From NCBI GenBank assembly GCA_034231615.1, contig CM067310.1:4322510-4386509 (forward strand): 64,000 bases of DNA, given 5' to 3'. Position 1 is the first letter of the stretch. Each line of letters opens with the position of its first letter. Origin of the DNA: Meghimatium bilineatum. Lineage: Eukaryota; Mollusca; Gastropoda; Stylommatophora; Philomycidae. Under the pieces are notes generated by a model, which saw nothing but the letters and a program-made list of their open reading frames with translations, made no database searches and had not been told where the DNA came from. Shown one piece after another: positions 11,819 to 23,008 of the stretch. Both the position numbers and the translations under genes were made by a program.

Positions 11819-12644
11819 CCCTGCAAACCTGACAGGTAATGGGCTTATAGTATGGTATGATAACAGGAAGATGCACATGCGATAAATGGGAACTGTTGCT
11901 GACCTTTCGTGCGAAGACGGAACCGCATTTTTAAATGAATAGCCTATTGTGTCGTTGTACTTCTGTCATGTCGACGGGGAAATGTCACTGTCATTTTAGA
12001 CATATACTTACCGGTCCTCATTACGAATCTCGAGTAAGACTTAGGTCAGACTTAGATCAATCGTCTCATTTTATCCTCACGGTAACCCCCCCCCCCCCAC
12101 CCCTCAAAAAAGATTGTTTTAAAAACGCTAGGAAAACGTGTAGTGTAATACCGGTGTAACAGGAAACGCACACACTCACGTGACATTTACAGTGTACAAA
12201 TAAGTGTTTCATTAGTTTTTTGGTCGAATAAGGAATTAAAACCTTTTGGTTTATGTATGTTGATATTGTCTTAGCGGAGATAGGCTTGAAATTCCAGCAA
12301 GTTTAGTGCCTGAGTTCAGCAAACATACACATTGTTAGACTGCTTGTTGTTTGATGAAGGCTCCACTGGCTTCGTGAACTTTTTTTCCACGTGATCTGGT
12401 GGTAAAGTCCATGCGAAGCACTGATGATGGATGACCGACTCATCTGTGTCTCACAACATTCGTGTCATGAACATGTTCGGAGATGAACTCCGTGAACTCA
12501 GCATCCACACTTATATGTCTATCCCTGAACTCTATTAATTGCAATGATGGTATTGAATCGATTATCCATTCTTCACCAGTATCGATACCTTCTGATGTAG
12601 GTCTACACAGCTTTTCAACTTTTTGTTTTATCTTGTGTCCATTC
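11819..12644. other. No gene seen
   Basis: Contains a poly-C tract near 12087-12100. The open frames here show no recognisable domain. Confidence 0.5.
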
Positions 12645-12721
12645 TCAAGCTCCTGCAGATCAGCAGGATATTTCCCAGAGAATAGAATCAGCTGTGCCAT
12701 GATTTACAGCTTCTGTGTCAA
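12645..12721 (-). mobile_element. SINE-1 3' fragment
   Basis: Matches the SINE-1 3' third (CTGCAGATCAGCAGGAT, CCATGATTTACAGC). Confidence 0.65.
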
Positions 12722-12887
12722 TTTGATACTATCTGGGTGATACCAGTGCCCAGGACCGGATTTGCGTATAAGTTAAACAAACTACAGCTTAGGGCCCCTA
12801 CTGTTTTGATACTATCTGGGGTGATACCAGTGCCCAGGACCGGATTTGCGTATAAGTTAAACAAACTACAGCTTAGGGCCCCCACTG
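12722..12887. repeat. Tandem duplication of an ~82-bp segment
   Basis: Two adjacent, almost identical copies each begin TTTGATACTATCTGGG and end in GGGCCCC(T/C)ACTGT. They differ by one inserted G and one T/C change, so the duplication is recent. Confidence 0.9.
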
Positions 12888-13311
12888 TTTTGGGAGCCCT
12901 TATAAATTATATTTGACACTGAAATATACTATGACTTATAAAGGGCCTCATATCTCAAATCGCTTAGAGCCTTATCAAGTCTGAATACGGCGCTGCCAGT
13001 GCTGTGTATGTATTATAAAGTGGGAAGAAGTGGGAGGGGGGGTGATTTCCTTTTTAAAAAAAGCCATTCGTGTTATTTCGTGTATCAGATCGTTGCGATG
13101 AAAAATTTTATCACATTTTTGAGAAATATCGCTAGGAGGGTGGCCTTTTACCTGCCTTTTGGCCAATTTTCTAGTGCTAAAAGTAATGTTCCGATTTGCT
13201 AAGGGGCGGGGAGTTGAACACCCCCAACCCTCCATTCTCCTTAACCTTTGTGGAACAACCAACTCCACCTCAAATCCTCTCACTTGCTGCTTACGAAATG
13301 TTTGACAGAAA
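12888..13311. other. No gene; spacer
   Basis: G- and C-rich short runs and open frames without family resemblance. Confidence 0.5.
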
Positions 13312-13966
13312 ACATTGTAGCTATAGACAGATAACATTGTAGCTATAGACAGATAACATTGTAGCTACAGACAGAAAACATTGTACCTACAGATAGATAA
13401 CATTGTAGCTATAGACAGAAAACATTGTAGCTATAGACAGATAACATTGTAGCTATAGACAGAAAACATTGTAGCTATAGACAGATAACATTGTAGCTAT
13501 AGACAGAAAACATTGTGGCTATAGACAGAAAACATTGTAGCTACAGACAGAAAACATTGTAGCTACAGACAGAAAACATTGTAGCTATAGACAGATAACA
13601 TTGTAGCTACAGACAGAAAACATTGTACCTACAGATAGATAACATTGTAGCTATAGACAGAAAACATTGTAGCTATAGACAGATAACATTGTAGCTATAG
13701 ACAGAAAACATTGTAGCTATAGACAGATAACATTGTAGCTATAGACAGATAACATTGTAGCTATAGACATAAAACATTGTAGCTATAGACAGATAACATT
13801 GTAGCTACAGACAGAAAACATTGTAGCTATAGACAGAAAACATTGTAGCTATAGACAGATAACATTGTAGCTATAGACAGAAAACATTGTACCTACAGAT
13901 AGATAACATTGTAGCTATAGACAGAAAACATTGTAGCTACAGACAGAAAACATTGTAGCTATATGC
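13312..13966. repeat. 22-bp minisatellite, about 30 copies
   Basis: Units contain ACATTGTAGCTATAGACAGA, with alternation of GATAA/GAAAA and TATAG/TACAG variants. A block with CATTGTACCTACAGATAGA recurs at about 13380, 13620 and 13885, so the array has a higher-order pattern. Confidence 0.95.
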
Positions 13967-14211
13967 CTGACGAGCTTCTCTTTCAGGTTCGGCAACACAA
14001 GGACATTTTCTATTAGAAATTAATTTTATTTAACAACCATTACTTTTAGATTGTTCACTAGAAACACATTCTCAAAGACATTCTTTAAAAAAATTACATC
14101 AAAGACACAGGTCAGTCGTGTTGGTAATTTAATTTATTCATTGAAAGATCCCTGGAGAGAAGACCCCTTGCAATCACATAATATTGTGAATTAATTAAAA
14201 ATTCTACAGAA

Positions 14212-15286
14212 AATCTCTCACTCTGTGACATCAATCTCTCACTCTGTGACATAATCTCTCACTCTGTGACATCAATCTCTCACTCTGTGACATCAATCTC
14301 TCTCTCTATGACATCAATCTCTCACTCTGTGACATCAATCTCTCACTCTGTGACATAAATCACTCTATAATATCAATCTCTCACTCTGTGACATCAATCT
14401 CTCACTCTGTGACATCAATCTCTCACTCCATGACATCAATCTCTCACTCTGTGACACCAATCTCACACTCCGTGACATCAATCTCTCACTCTGTGACATC
14501 AATCTCTCACTCTGTGACATCAATCTCTCACTCTGTGACATCAATCTCTCACTCCGTGACATCAATCTCACACTCCGTGACATCAATCTCTCACTTTGTG
14601 ACATCAATCTCTCACTCTGTGACATCAATCTCTCACTCTGTGACATCAATCTCTCACTCTATAACATCAATCTCTCACTCTGTGACATCAATCTCTCACT
14701 CTGTGACATCAATCTCTCACTCTGTGACATCAATCTCTCACTCTATGACATCGATCTCTCATTCTGTAACATCAATCTCTCCTTCTGTGACATCAATCTC
14801 TCATTATTCTGTGACATCAATCACTCTATAACATCAATCTCTCACTCTGTGACATCAATCTCTCCTTCTGTGACATCAATCTCTCACTCTGTGACATCAA
14901 TCTCTCACTCTGTGACATCAATCTCTCACTCTATAACATCAATCTCTCACTCTGTGACATCAATCTCTCACTCTGTGACATCAATCTCTCTCTCTATGAC
15001 ATCAATCTCTCACTCTGTGACATCAATCTCTCACTCTGTGACATCAATCTCTCATTCTGTGACATAAATCACTCTATAACATCAATCTCTCACTCTGTGA
15101 CATCAATCTCTCACTCTGTGACATCAATCTCTCTCTCTATGACATCAATCTCTCACTCTGTGACATCAATCTCTCACTCTATGACATCAATCTCTCACTC
15201 TGTGACATCAATCTCTCACTCTGTGACATCAATCTCTCATTCTGTGACATAAATCACTCTATAACATCAATCTCTCCTTGTGTGAC
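14212..15286. repeat. 21-bp minisatellite, about 51 copies, with higher-order structure
   Basis: Units contain ATCAATCTCTCACTCTGTGA. Being seven codons long, they leave a plus-strand frame reading TSISHSV repeatedly; this is not a gene. Variants (TCTCTCTATGA, TCACTCTATAA, ATTCTGTGA) recur in the same order in the blocks ending near 14360, 14830, 15080 and 15263, showing that multi-unit blocks have been copied. Confidence 0.95.
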
Positions 15287-15539
15287 AATAATTCTTTCAT
15301 TTATTATGGTAAAAATAAAAGACAAAATATTTCATATAATCTTCAACAATTTTATTTACATGAAATATCTATTCTATGTTTAAACCTGCACCCATCATGG
15401 TCATAGGAGTATCACATTGAAATCTTTAGTACACGGTGCACCAGCGAGGTGAAAATTCTTGAGACTATCGGGAATCGAACCAGGACGGTTCTAGCGGCAC
15501 CAAATCGTCTTGCAAGGTATGGTTTTAACAATACATGTG

Positions 15540-15835
15540 CAAGAAATGAGATGTTTAAGGAAAGCGAAAAATATCAAAATTTGAGATCAACGGAGAAACG
15601 AAGATATCAGAGAAGAAATAGACACATCTCATATCAAGACTACATCAAGAAAACAGCAAATAAGGTGGTTTAGCCACATCATTAGAATGGAACGAAAGCA
15701 CCCAGCTTTTTGTGCATACAACAGCTGAAGATCAGGTTACAGGGTTCGAGGAAGACCAAGAACTAGATGGTTGGAGACAATCAAAGAAACCTTAAAGAGA
15801 TACGTGTTGATCATGGCGAAAGTCTGACAACTCCA
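15540..15835 (+). pseudogene. LINE RT C-terminal fragment
   Basis: The plus strand reads a charged segment rich in arginine and lysine (15540-15670), then after a frame change WFSHIIRMERKHPAF and VRGRPRTRWLETIKETL (about 15665-15800), matching the usual RT C-terminal GHVxRM and RGRPxxRW motifs. Stops interrupt it. A tRNA B-box-like motif (GGTTCGATTCC, minus strand, near 15470) lies just upstream, but no full tRNA fold is evident. Confidence 0.65.
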
Positions 15836-16239
15836 ACTCCCTCAGACATTTAACAACACAATTTGAGGACCCATGTGACAGGACAGCAGAGTACACTCCT
15901 AAAGCTCCCTCTTTGGGCACTCCAATCATGAAGCCCTGATTGTTTCCATTCACAGTCAGTAGGGTTAGTAAAGCTCCATCATGAAGATTCGGCAGCTCTA
16001 GCTAATATTTCTTTTCCACTCTTCATATTCCACTACTGAAGTCATTTGTTGATGTTTATCTGCAGTCTGTTCTACTTTCTGTCTTTTGTTTCTCTCATCA
16101 TCTGAAAATTAAACAAATTAAAAAAAGGTTCAAAAGTTGTAGAGAATTGACTTCACTGTACTCGGTTTTCCATATGTACTCGTCACTCTCAACAAAGCGG
16201 CACGCTGCCGGCGGTGAGTACTACTCATAGCACATAACG
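15836..16239. other. No gene seen
   Basis: Weak similarity to the first part of SINE-1 around 15895-15960; otherwise featureless. Confidence 0.4.
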
Positions 16240-17395
16240 GAGTGCAAAGGGAACGCATTGCTCTAGGCGGACCCAGGGTTAGCAGATAACCAAGAACCCA
16301 AATGTACCTACACGCGGTGCACCCTGTAAACAGAAATACAGCAGCTCGAGCTGATTCTTGCCAAATCATTTGGGGATCGTGTCCGAGAATGTGGAGGTAG
16401 CAGATGGAAAGAGATTTGACTGCACAAGAGACAGACAATATCTCCGACACCACCAGCATCACCACATATAGCGACACTGTCGACATAATACAGTGAAGCT
16501 AGTCAGTCCAGTCCGAACATTGGAGGGGCGGCCAATGTAAAATGCACGTGAAGGTAGATGCATGGCGAGAGACAAATAGATTTCATACCGAGTACAATGA
16601 AACAATGAAAGGGCAGAACAGCGCTAGAGGGCAGCGTGAACTGCAAATAGAAAGTGAAAAGTCCATAGGAAAGGGGAACTACAAGCTCCGTCAGCTCGAG
16701 ACGAGCTTCTAGTTACCTGTGTTCCTTACAGGCATAGACCCAGACCTATCCATTGGCGTTTGGTAAAGCAAGAAGACCTAACCCAACTCTTATGTCGAGC
16801 CTTCCTAAACCGGAAATATGCTCGCGAAGAGAAAGGGTTCTGTACCCGATGGGCTCAGTCAAGAAAGGGATAACGATGGTAGTCCTGGCCCAACTCTACT
16901 GTCAAGGTTCCCTATAACGGAAGTACACTTGCAGAGAGAAAGGGTTCCGTACCCGATGGGCTCAGGCGCTATTGGGACAAGGACGCTCAGCTCGAGAACG
17001 CCTTGCTCTCAAACGCGTGGTGTGAGACTCGAACTTGGACAAGGGTACACGATGTTGGTGAACGACACCTCGGCTAAGAGGGCGAAAGAGCCAGGGTCCA
17101 ACTCCTCTGTTGAGTTCTTCCCCTTAAGGAACCAGGCTCACGGATGAGAAACGGTTCAGTACCCAATGGGCACAGGCACAGCACGTCCAATTACACGAGG
17201 CAAGTTCATTGACAGTGGAACACCTCGTGCAAGTCAGACGAGAGCAAAAATCGTCCGGGCGAAGAGTCGCCACTACGCGTGCCTGGAGACAGATATAGAG
17301 GCTGTCACAGGCTAAGGGTAGCCCACCCGAATTGTCAAGGCATGCCGAAATCGGATGTGCTAGGCCTACAAGGCGCATAACGGTGGCACAACGTA
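16240..17395 (+). repeat. Dispersed repeat R3, copy 1 (~1.15 kb)
   Basis: Shares a series of collinear blocks with 53005-53960 and 61430-62240: GGCGGACCCAGGGTTAGCAG, GCAGATGGAAAGAGA, CTAGTCAGTCC, GAC(A/G)AGCTTCTAGTTA, CCGATGGGCACAGG and AGGCTA.GG.A.CCCA. The middle contains ~90-bp internal repeats (CCGTACCCGATGGGCTCAG, AACTCTACTGTC). No credible coding frame is shared among the copies, so it is probably a non-autonomous element or a decayed part of a larger one. Confidence 0.75.
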
Positions 17396-17542
17396 ATCAC
17401 GCTCCCGGCGGAAATCGCACGTATATCCGTGATGGTTACAATGGAGCGAACGCAAAACAAACAAACAAACAAACAAACAAAGCACATAACTCCATAGCTT
17501 GAAACGATAATCCACAGGGATCTCTGGGAAAAAATCTACCTT

Positions 17543-17620
17543 GTAAAACGAGCTAGATTTGAACTCATGACCTCTTGAACACAAGGCAAACAGATTAACC
17601 ATCATGCTAGGGAGATCCCC
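17543..17620 (-). repeat. tRNA-derived sequence (SINE head or tRNA pseudogene)
   Basis: Minus-strand 78-bp segment with an A-box-like CTAGCATGATGGTTAATCTG, an anticodon-loop-like TGTTCAA and a B-box-like GAGTTCAAATC at tRNA spacing. The acceptor arms do not pair well, so a working tRNA gene is unlikely. Confidence 0.45.
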
Positions 17621-17639
17621 ATGAAAATTAGAAAGTCGT

Positions 17640-18426
17640 GACAAATTTTCAAATTAATAATATAGACTTTAATTATTGTTTTATTTGGGTCAGTACACGT
17701 CAAGGCCAGCCCCTTGTCATGGATATGAAGATTTAGTCACCCCAAGCTTGTTGACGGAATCTTAAAGTGTTGCACAGAATAGTAACACAATGACCTGTCA
17801 TGTATGTTGTTAAAGATAAATAAGGAGATTTGGGGTTTGCTTGACCCATCCCATAGAATATTTAAATAACACAGAAGTCATTCTGACTGAAGTTGGGATG
17901 TGTCAATAGAAAGATGAGATATCGCACATAAGCTGTAAACCACACATAATGAACTCAGTTCTCTAGACTCATCCTTCAACATGACTTTATGGTCACTTTG
18001 CCCAATGTGATAGATAGAATGTGAAAAGTACACCCCTAAAGCTCCTTAGCTGTCTCTTACGACATGCATAGTTGGTCACAGTGTTGCTATATTTTGATCC
18101 CCTATTGGGCACCAGCAGATCAATAGAATAATGTCACTGTGGTCTTTGTCTGGAACATGTGCCTACATAATAGTTTGTCTATAAGTGGAGGAGTATGGAA
18201 CATAATTTAGATATCATGCACAGGTTCATTGAAAGTTTGTTATGGTGTACACAGTTTTCACGTTGTCAATGATTTTACATCACTTGCAGAGTGTGTCGCA
18301 ACAAATAACAAAAATGGCTAATGTTAGTGAAATTATGACAAGATTTAATGAGAAGGGATAATGCTAGAGTTTGGTGGAGGAGAGGGAAAGGTGTTAGACT
18401 CAGTGTTACAACTAATTCTGAGGAGC
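17640..18426. other. No gene; partial SINE-1 near the end
   Basis: Positions 18005-18122 match the 5' half of SINE-1 on the minus strand (CTCTTACGACATGCATAG, GTGTTGCTAT). The rest shows nothing recognisable. Confidence 0.5.
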
Positions 18427-18572
18427 ATGGTAGCCTGGTTGATAGTGAGCTTGCTTGCTATCACTGGATTACAGCATGCCAGGTTCGAAACCTTGTCCAT
18501 AAAAACAAAAATTCCTGTTGTGATTTCTTGCTTGACACAGCCACTCCCCATGTAGACTCAACTGTAAATGAG
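18427..18572 (+). mobile_element. tRNA-derived SINE head adjoining the Polinton left end
   Basis: Contains an A-box-like GGTAGCCTGGTTGATAGTG and a perfect B box, GGTTCGAAACC (about 18481-18491), at tRNA spacing. The Polinton begins a short way downstream, and the sequence resuming after the right end at 32778 may be the rest of the same SINE, which would make the Polinton an insertion into it. Confidence 0.55.
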
Positions 18573-18578
18573 CACCTG
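18573..18578. repeat. Polinton target-site duplication, left
   Basis: CACCTG, matching CACTTG at 32772-32777 with one mismatch. Six bp is the known Polinton/Maverick duplication length. Confidence 0.65.
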
Positions 18579-19129
18579 ACACATAATGTACCCACTAGAC
18601 ACCCCCCCCCCATAACTTTTTTTTCGAAAAAATTAATATTTTAAAATAGGGTAGCCACCAATAATAATTTTTTTAATATTTTTGAAAATAAAAATTAGGG
18701 ATAAATAGTATAAACATTTATGTGTAATATTAAAATAATAATTTTTTTCGTTAATTAAAAATAGGGATAAATAGTATAAACATGTATGTGTAATTTTTTT
18801 AAAAATTACAAAAAAGGGAAAAATAAATATATACAGTTTGCGTAATATTACAATAATAATTTTTTCGAAAAATAATATTATGTTTGAGTAATATTACAAT
18901 AATAATTTTTCAAAAAAAAAAAATAAAAATAAATTTATCATTAAAAGAGTAATACAGAATAATTATCTTTTTAAAATACTAATATTAAAACCTTGTCTTC
19001 TGTAATTCTTGCTTATAAAAACTACCTATAATTTCTTCCCCCCATTAAATCTCGTATTTTATAAGTAATAGGATTTGTGTGTAATATTTCACTAATAACA
19101 AATATTTCTGAAGTCCATTTAGGTGTATA
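18579..19129 (+). repeat. Polinton left terminal inverted repeat
   Basis: Reverse complement of 32184-32771 with substitutions and indels, homology ending at CATTTAGGTGTATA. Internal short tandem motifs (AGGGATAAATAGTATAAACA) recur. The inner ~200 bp corresponds on the minus strand to the last codons of the integrase gene, whose functional copy lies in the right repeat. Confidence 0.9.
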
Positions 19130-19177
19130 ATAATAATTATTATTTAAAAATACTTACTTTCCATTGTTTTCTACTAA

Positions 19178-20065
19178 ATGAGTATTGAAGAATTTTCATG
19201 GAATGAAAACTTGTCAAATAGAAATAATAATTTTCTCCTACCAAGAAGTATTAGAGGTTTAATTGTTGGTAAATCAGGTTGTGGAAAAACTAATTTACTA
19301 TTAAAATCTACTTCAAAAGGATTTCTTAGATTATGATAATCTTCAAGTATTTGGAAAATCTCTTTTTCAACCAGAATATAAAATCATTAAAACAGGATTT
19401 GAACAAAAATTACCAAAAGAAATGTTACACCAATTATTTAAAAATAATGATTATATTATTGGTAAAGGAATTTCACCACAACAATTACTTGAAGAAGCTG
19501 GTCAAAAATATTCTTGGAAAACACCAATAAAATGTTGTTTTTATGAAAATAATAAATGAATTCCTGATCCATCTGATTTGAAATCAACAGATAAAAATCT
19601 CATTATATTTGATGATGTTTTATTAGAGAAGAAACAAAATAAAATTGAAGATTATTATGTTAGAGGAAGACATAGTAATGTTGATTGTTTCTATTTAGCA
19701 CAAAATTATTTTTTATTACCACGTAAAACAATAAGAGAAAATTCTAATTTCTTATGTTTATTTAAACAAGATGGACAAAATCTTAATCACATTTATGATG
19801 ATCATGTAAGTAATGATATGTCAAAAGAAGAATTCAAAAATCTATGTTATAAATGTTGGAGTGAACCTTATGGTTTTATAAAATCTATGTTATAAATGTT
19901 GGAATGAACCTTATGGTTTTATAAAATCTATGTTATAAATGTTGGAATGAACCTTATGGTTTTATTGTAATTGATAATTCTAGTCAAATATATGATGGTA
20001 AATATCGTTTTAAATTAGACAATTTTTATTTCCCTAAAGAATTAAATTTATTTTTAAGAAATTGA
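19178..20065 (+). pseudogene. Polinton packaging ATPase (FtsK/HerA-A32 type), broken
   Basis: In Polintons and related viruses this P-loop ATPase is thought to package DNA into capsids. The start at 19178 reads MSIEEFSW and reaches a Walker A motif, GKSGCGKTN, near residue 31. A frameshift near 19316 and an in-frame TGA at 19557 follow. The 19578-19895 stretch carries the Walker B-like NLIIFDD and the conserved RGRHSNVDCFYLAQNYF region typical of the family. A 43-bp segment is then triplicated (19838-19963), destroying the frame before the C-terminal end at 20065. It is the first gene inside the left inverted repeat, on the same strand as the capsid genes downstream. Confidence 0.88.
19838..19963. 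repeat. 43-bp tandem triplication inside the ATPase gene
   Basis: Three head-to-tail copies of a segment containing TCTATGTTATAAATGTTGGA. 43 is not a multiple of three, so the duplication is itself an inactivating lesion. Copies 2 and 3 share one substitution (GGAATG for GGAGTG) absent from copy 1. Confidence 0.95.
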
Positions 20066-20836
20066 AGGTGAAAAAATTCTAAAAGTATTAAAACAAATTT
20101 TAAAAAATACATCTCCTAAATTTACACAAACAATTATTGTAAATGATGATAAAACAGATTTTGAAGTAAAATTTAATCCTCCTTTAGAACTTGATAATAA
20201 TAAAGAATACGAGATTGCTCTTATGGATTTAGAAACATATTATTCATTCCCTAATGTTGATGAAAAAAATAATCAATTTAATTATCGTAAAACTAGTGTT
20301 GGTTATAATCCTCTTAAAACAATTAATATTCCTACAGGTGCACATGAATTAGAATGTGTAATGAAAGAAATTAATAAACAACTAATATTAAATGGTGATA
20401 AAGATGCTATTTGAATAAGTTATAATCGAAATACAATGTTAACAACAATGGTTATTCAACCAGGATATGAAGTTGATTTTGATTATGATAACACAATAGG
20501 TAAAATGTTTGGTTTTTAGTAAACCAAGATATAAAGATGGAATTTATGAATCTGAAAAAAATTATTAATATCCTCACAGTAAATTCTATATTTGTTCATT
20601 TAGATATAATTACAGGAAGTTATGTTAATGGTATTCCAAAACAAGTAATTTTTTCATTTTTTCCAAAAATATCTCCAGGTGGTAAAATTGTTGAAACACC
20701 AAATAAATTAGCATATTTTAGAGTAATAAGAAAAACAATAAATAATTTAAAAATTCAAATAACAGATCAAAATCATAAACTTCTTAACCTCCGAGGTGAA
20801 GTTATTACAATTAGATTTCATTTAACAGAAGTATGA
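20066..20836 (+). pseudogene. Polinton minor capsid protein (penton, single jelly roll), broken
   Basis: The reading includes FNPPLELDNNKEYEIALMDL, then YYSFPN, then YEVDFDYDNTIGKMFGF, and in another frame VNSIFVHLDIITGSYVNG and RGEVITIRFHL, blocks characteristic of Polinton pentons. Damage: TGA at 20412-20414, a frameshift and stop near 20517, and resumption in a different frame at 20537. No convincing start codon is visible just after the ATPase stop at 20065; the first ~40 residues may be lost. Family length is roughly 250 residues, matching the region. It would form capsid vertices together with the major capsid protein encoded immediately downstream. Confidence 0.85.
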
Positions 20837-20866
20837 AAAGCGCAAGCGATATTTCTACCATCAAAA

Positions 20867-21468
20867 ATGACTGATGAAATTTTAAATATTACAGAAAAAT
20901 CCCTCATAAGTAATAATATACAAGAATATGAATATCGTGATTATGATCCAATTACTGGTACTAGTTTAAATAAATCAGGTAATATTTCTATTGTTATTGA
21001 ATCACAAGATTTATGGACATTCCCTAGTAAAAGTTATATTTTAATTGAAGGACAACTTATTAAAGAAGATAACACAGTATACGTAGATACAGATAATATT
21101 GCTCTTACACATAATGGTATCATGCAATTATTTAATAGTATTAGTTATTATTTATCAGCACAAGAAATTGAAAGAATCGATTATCCAGGTCAATCAACTA
21201 CAATGAAGAATATCCTCCAGTTAGATCAACATTTATAATTAATGGTAAAAAAATTACTGCAAGTAAAGATTTTGAAGAAATTATACCAGGATTATAATTT
21301 AAATGTTCAACTATAAATACAAATTTTCTGATTGTGATAAAAATAGAATCAATAAATTCTGAAGGAAAATATGTTATAAAAGTGTCTTCTACTCCAGATA
21401 TAGTAAGAATAAAAGAAAATAAAGAAAAAATAACTACTTTTAATACTATTAATATCTCTAAAAATTAA
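20867..21468 (+). pseudogene. Polinton major capsid protein, internally deleted
   Basis: The N-terminal 123 codons are open (20867-21238), with GTSLNKSGNISIVIESQDL and HNGIMQLFNSI, typical of the start of the double-jelly-roll major capsid protein. After LYLSAQ-like and YPGQ.TTM motifs the frame fails, and only about 75 further residues can be read in another frame up to 21468. The family protein is several hundred residues longer, so most of both jelly rolls is missing. The deletion junction is near 21195-21240. Without it no capsid could be made by this copy. Confidence 0.85.
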
Positions 21469-21497
21469 TTATATAAAAATAATAAGATTTACAAGTT

Positions 21498-21716
21498 TTC
21501 CTATTTCAAATGATGAAATCAGCTATTGCTGAATATACATTTCCTATTTCAAATGATGACATCAGCTATTGCTGAATATACATTTCCTATTTCAAATGAT
21601 GAAATCAGCTATTGCTGAATATAAATTTCCTATTTCAAATGATGAAATCAGCTATTGCTGAATATACATTTCCTATTTCAAATGATGAAATCAGCTATTG
21701 CTGAATATACATTTTG
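21498..21716. repeat. ~44-bp tandem repeat with small hairpins, 5 copies
   Basis: Each unit contains TTTCAAATGATGAAATCAGC and a perfect short stem TCAGC-TATT-GCTGA. It lies between the truncated capsid gene and the next ORF, inside the Polinton. The copies are nearly identical (one GACATC variant, one AAATTT variant). Confidence 0.9.
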
Positions 21717-21738
21717 TTAATATTTTTCCCTATATAAA

Positions 21739-22332
21739 ATGGTGTATTATGAAACAAAATAAAAAATTTCTGATAATCAGAAAGATAAAATTACAAGAGC
21801 AATAAATTCTAAAATTCCTGTCACTATTAGAATTACTGAAATAGGTGATGATTTATTAGCATTAACACAAAGACGAATAAATAAAATTAATAAAGCTCTT
21901 ACTAATAATAAGGGTGTTGATATCACATTATCTAAAGCTCAAATAAAATATAATTTAAAAATACAAGGCGGATTTTTAGGAATGTTAGCAGGATTAGCTG
22001 CTAGATTTTTACCACAAATTGCATCTACAATATTACCAGCATTGGGTGTTGGAGCTGCTCAAGAATTAGCATCTCAAGGTGTTAAAAAAATATTTGGTAA
22101 TGGATTATATTTAAAAGCAGGTGATTGTACTTGTAAAATAGAATCTGATGGAAGTTGGTAAAATATTTAGATCCTAATATAAAAGGAAGTGGATTAAAAT
22201 TATATGGAGATGGATTGTATTTAAAATATAATAATGGTGAAAATGATGTTGTAAATAGAATTGATGGTCAAGGAATATTTCACGAAATTGCAAAAAATAT
22301 ACCTCTTCTAAATTTACTTTTTTAATTCTTAA
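21739..22332 (+). pseudogene. Polinton glycine/alanine-rich hydrophobic protein, broken
   Basis: Starts MVYYETK and meets a TAA seven codons later; reading past it gives an HTH-free basic segment, then a hydrophobic stretch GGFLGMLAGLAARFLPQIA and a NGLYLKAGDCTC motif before a frameshift near 22155. The C-terminal part (GDGLYLKYNNG…) ends at 22332, three bases before the next start. Similar small proteins with an amphipathic segment sit beside the capsid genes in many Polintons and may be virion components, but I cannot assign a function. Confidence 0.6.
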
Positions 22333-22334
22333 AA

Positions 22335-23006
22335 ATGGAAGATAATATAAATAACGAAAATAAAATATATCCTAAACTTCCAAGTGCTCCTCAAAATGAA
22401 TATATTTATTTAAATGATATGAAAGCAACAAATCCACAAAATTATAGATTACATATTATTAATGATGTTCAAATCTTATTAGAAAATAATATTAATGAAA
22501 GAAAGAAATTTAAAAAGAGATATAGTAAAATATTAACAGCTATTAATTGGGCAGATAATATTTTAACATCATTATCAGTTGTTATGGGGGCAATAGAAAT
22601 AGGATTACTATCTATTAAATCTGTAGAAATTGTTTTAGGATTACAAATTTCCACATTAGGATTTGGAGTTGGAAGTTTAATTACAAAATATATTATAAAA
22701 CAATTACAATTAAAAATAGAAAAAAATCAAAAAATTATATCTCTTGCAGAATCAAAAATAAATAGTGTTCAAAATCATATTTCTAAAGCTCTTGATGATG
22801 GAAATATTTCTCAAGAAGAATTTAATTTAATTATTGAAGAAAGAGAAAAGTTTAAAGAAATGAAACAACAAATAATCGCTAGCGCCTTGAATACTAATAT
22901 AAAATCTATTAATCTTGAAAAAGAAGTTGAAAAAGTAAAATTATTAACAAGTGAAAAAACTACAATAGATCTTAAAGAAAAAGTATTAGAAATATTTAAT
23001 ACATAA
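22335..23006 (+). CDS. Polinton conserved protein, 223 aa, intact
   Basis: The only medium-size Polinton gene here without a visible lesion. It has a polar N-terminus with a PKLPSAP motif, a predicted hydrophobic hairpin at roughly residues 80-120 (SLSVVMGAIEIGLLSI, ISTLGFGVGSLI) and a long charged, probably coiled-coil, C-terminus ending EIFNT. Proteins of this layout recur in Polintons between the capsid cluster and the polymerase; role unknown. Start chosen at the first ATG, three bases after the previous gene's stop. Confidence 0.75.
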   Translation: MEDNINNENKIYPKLPSAPQNEYIYLNDMKATNPQNYRLHIINDVQILLENNINERKKFKKRYSKILTAINWADNILTSLSVVMGAIEIGLLSIKSVEIVLGLQISTLGFGVGSLITKYIIKQLQLKIEKNQKIISLAESKINSVQNHISKALDDGNISQEEFNLIIEEREKFKEMKQQIIASALNTNIKSINLEKEVEKVKLLTSEKTTIDLKEKVLEIFNT

Positions 23007-23008
23007 AA

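Noticed and set aside
14365..15067. Serine-rich repetitive protein frames
   Set aside because: They follow directly from the 21-bp period of a minisatellite whose unit lacks stops, and contain no non-repeat sequence.
15433..15505. tRNA gene on the minus strand
   Set aside because: A good B box is present, but the T-stem and acceptor stem do not pair; more likely a tRNA-derived repeat relic.
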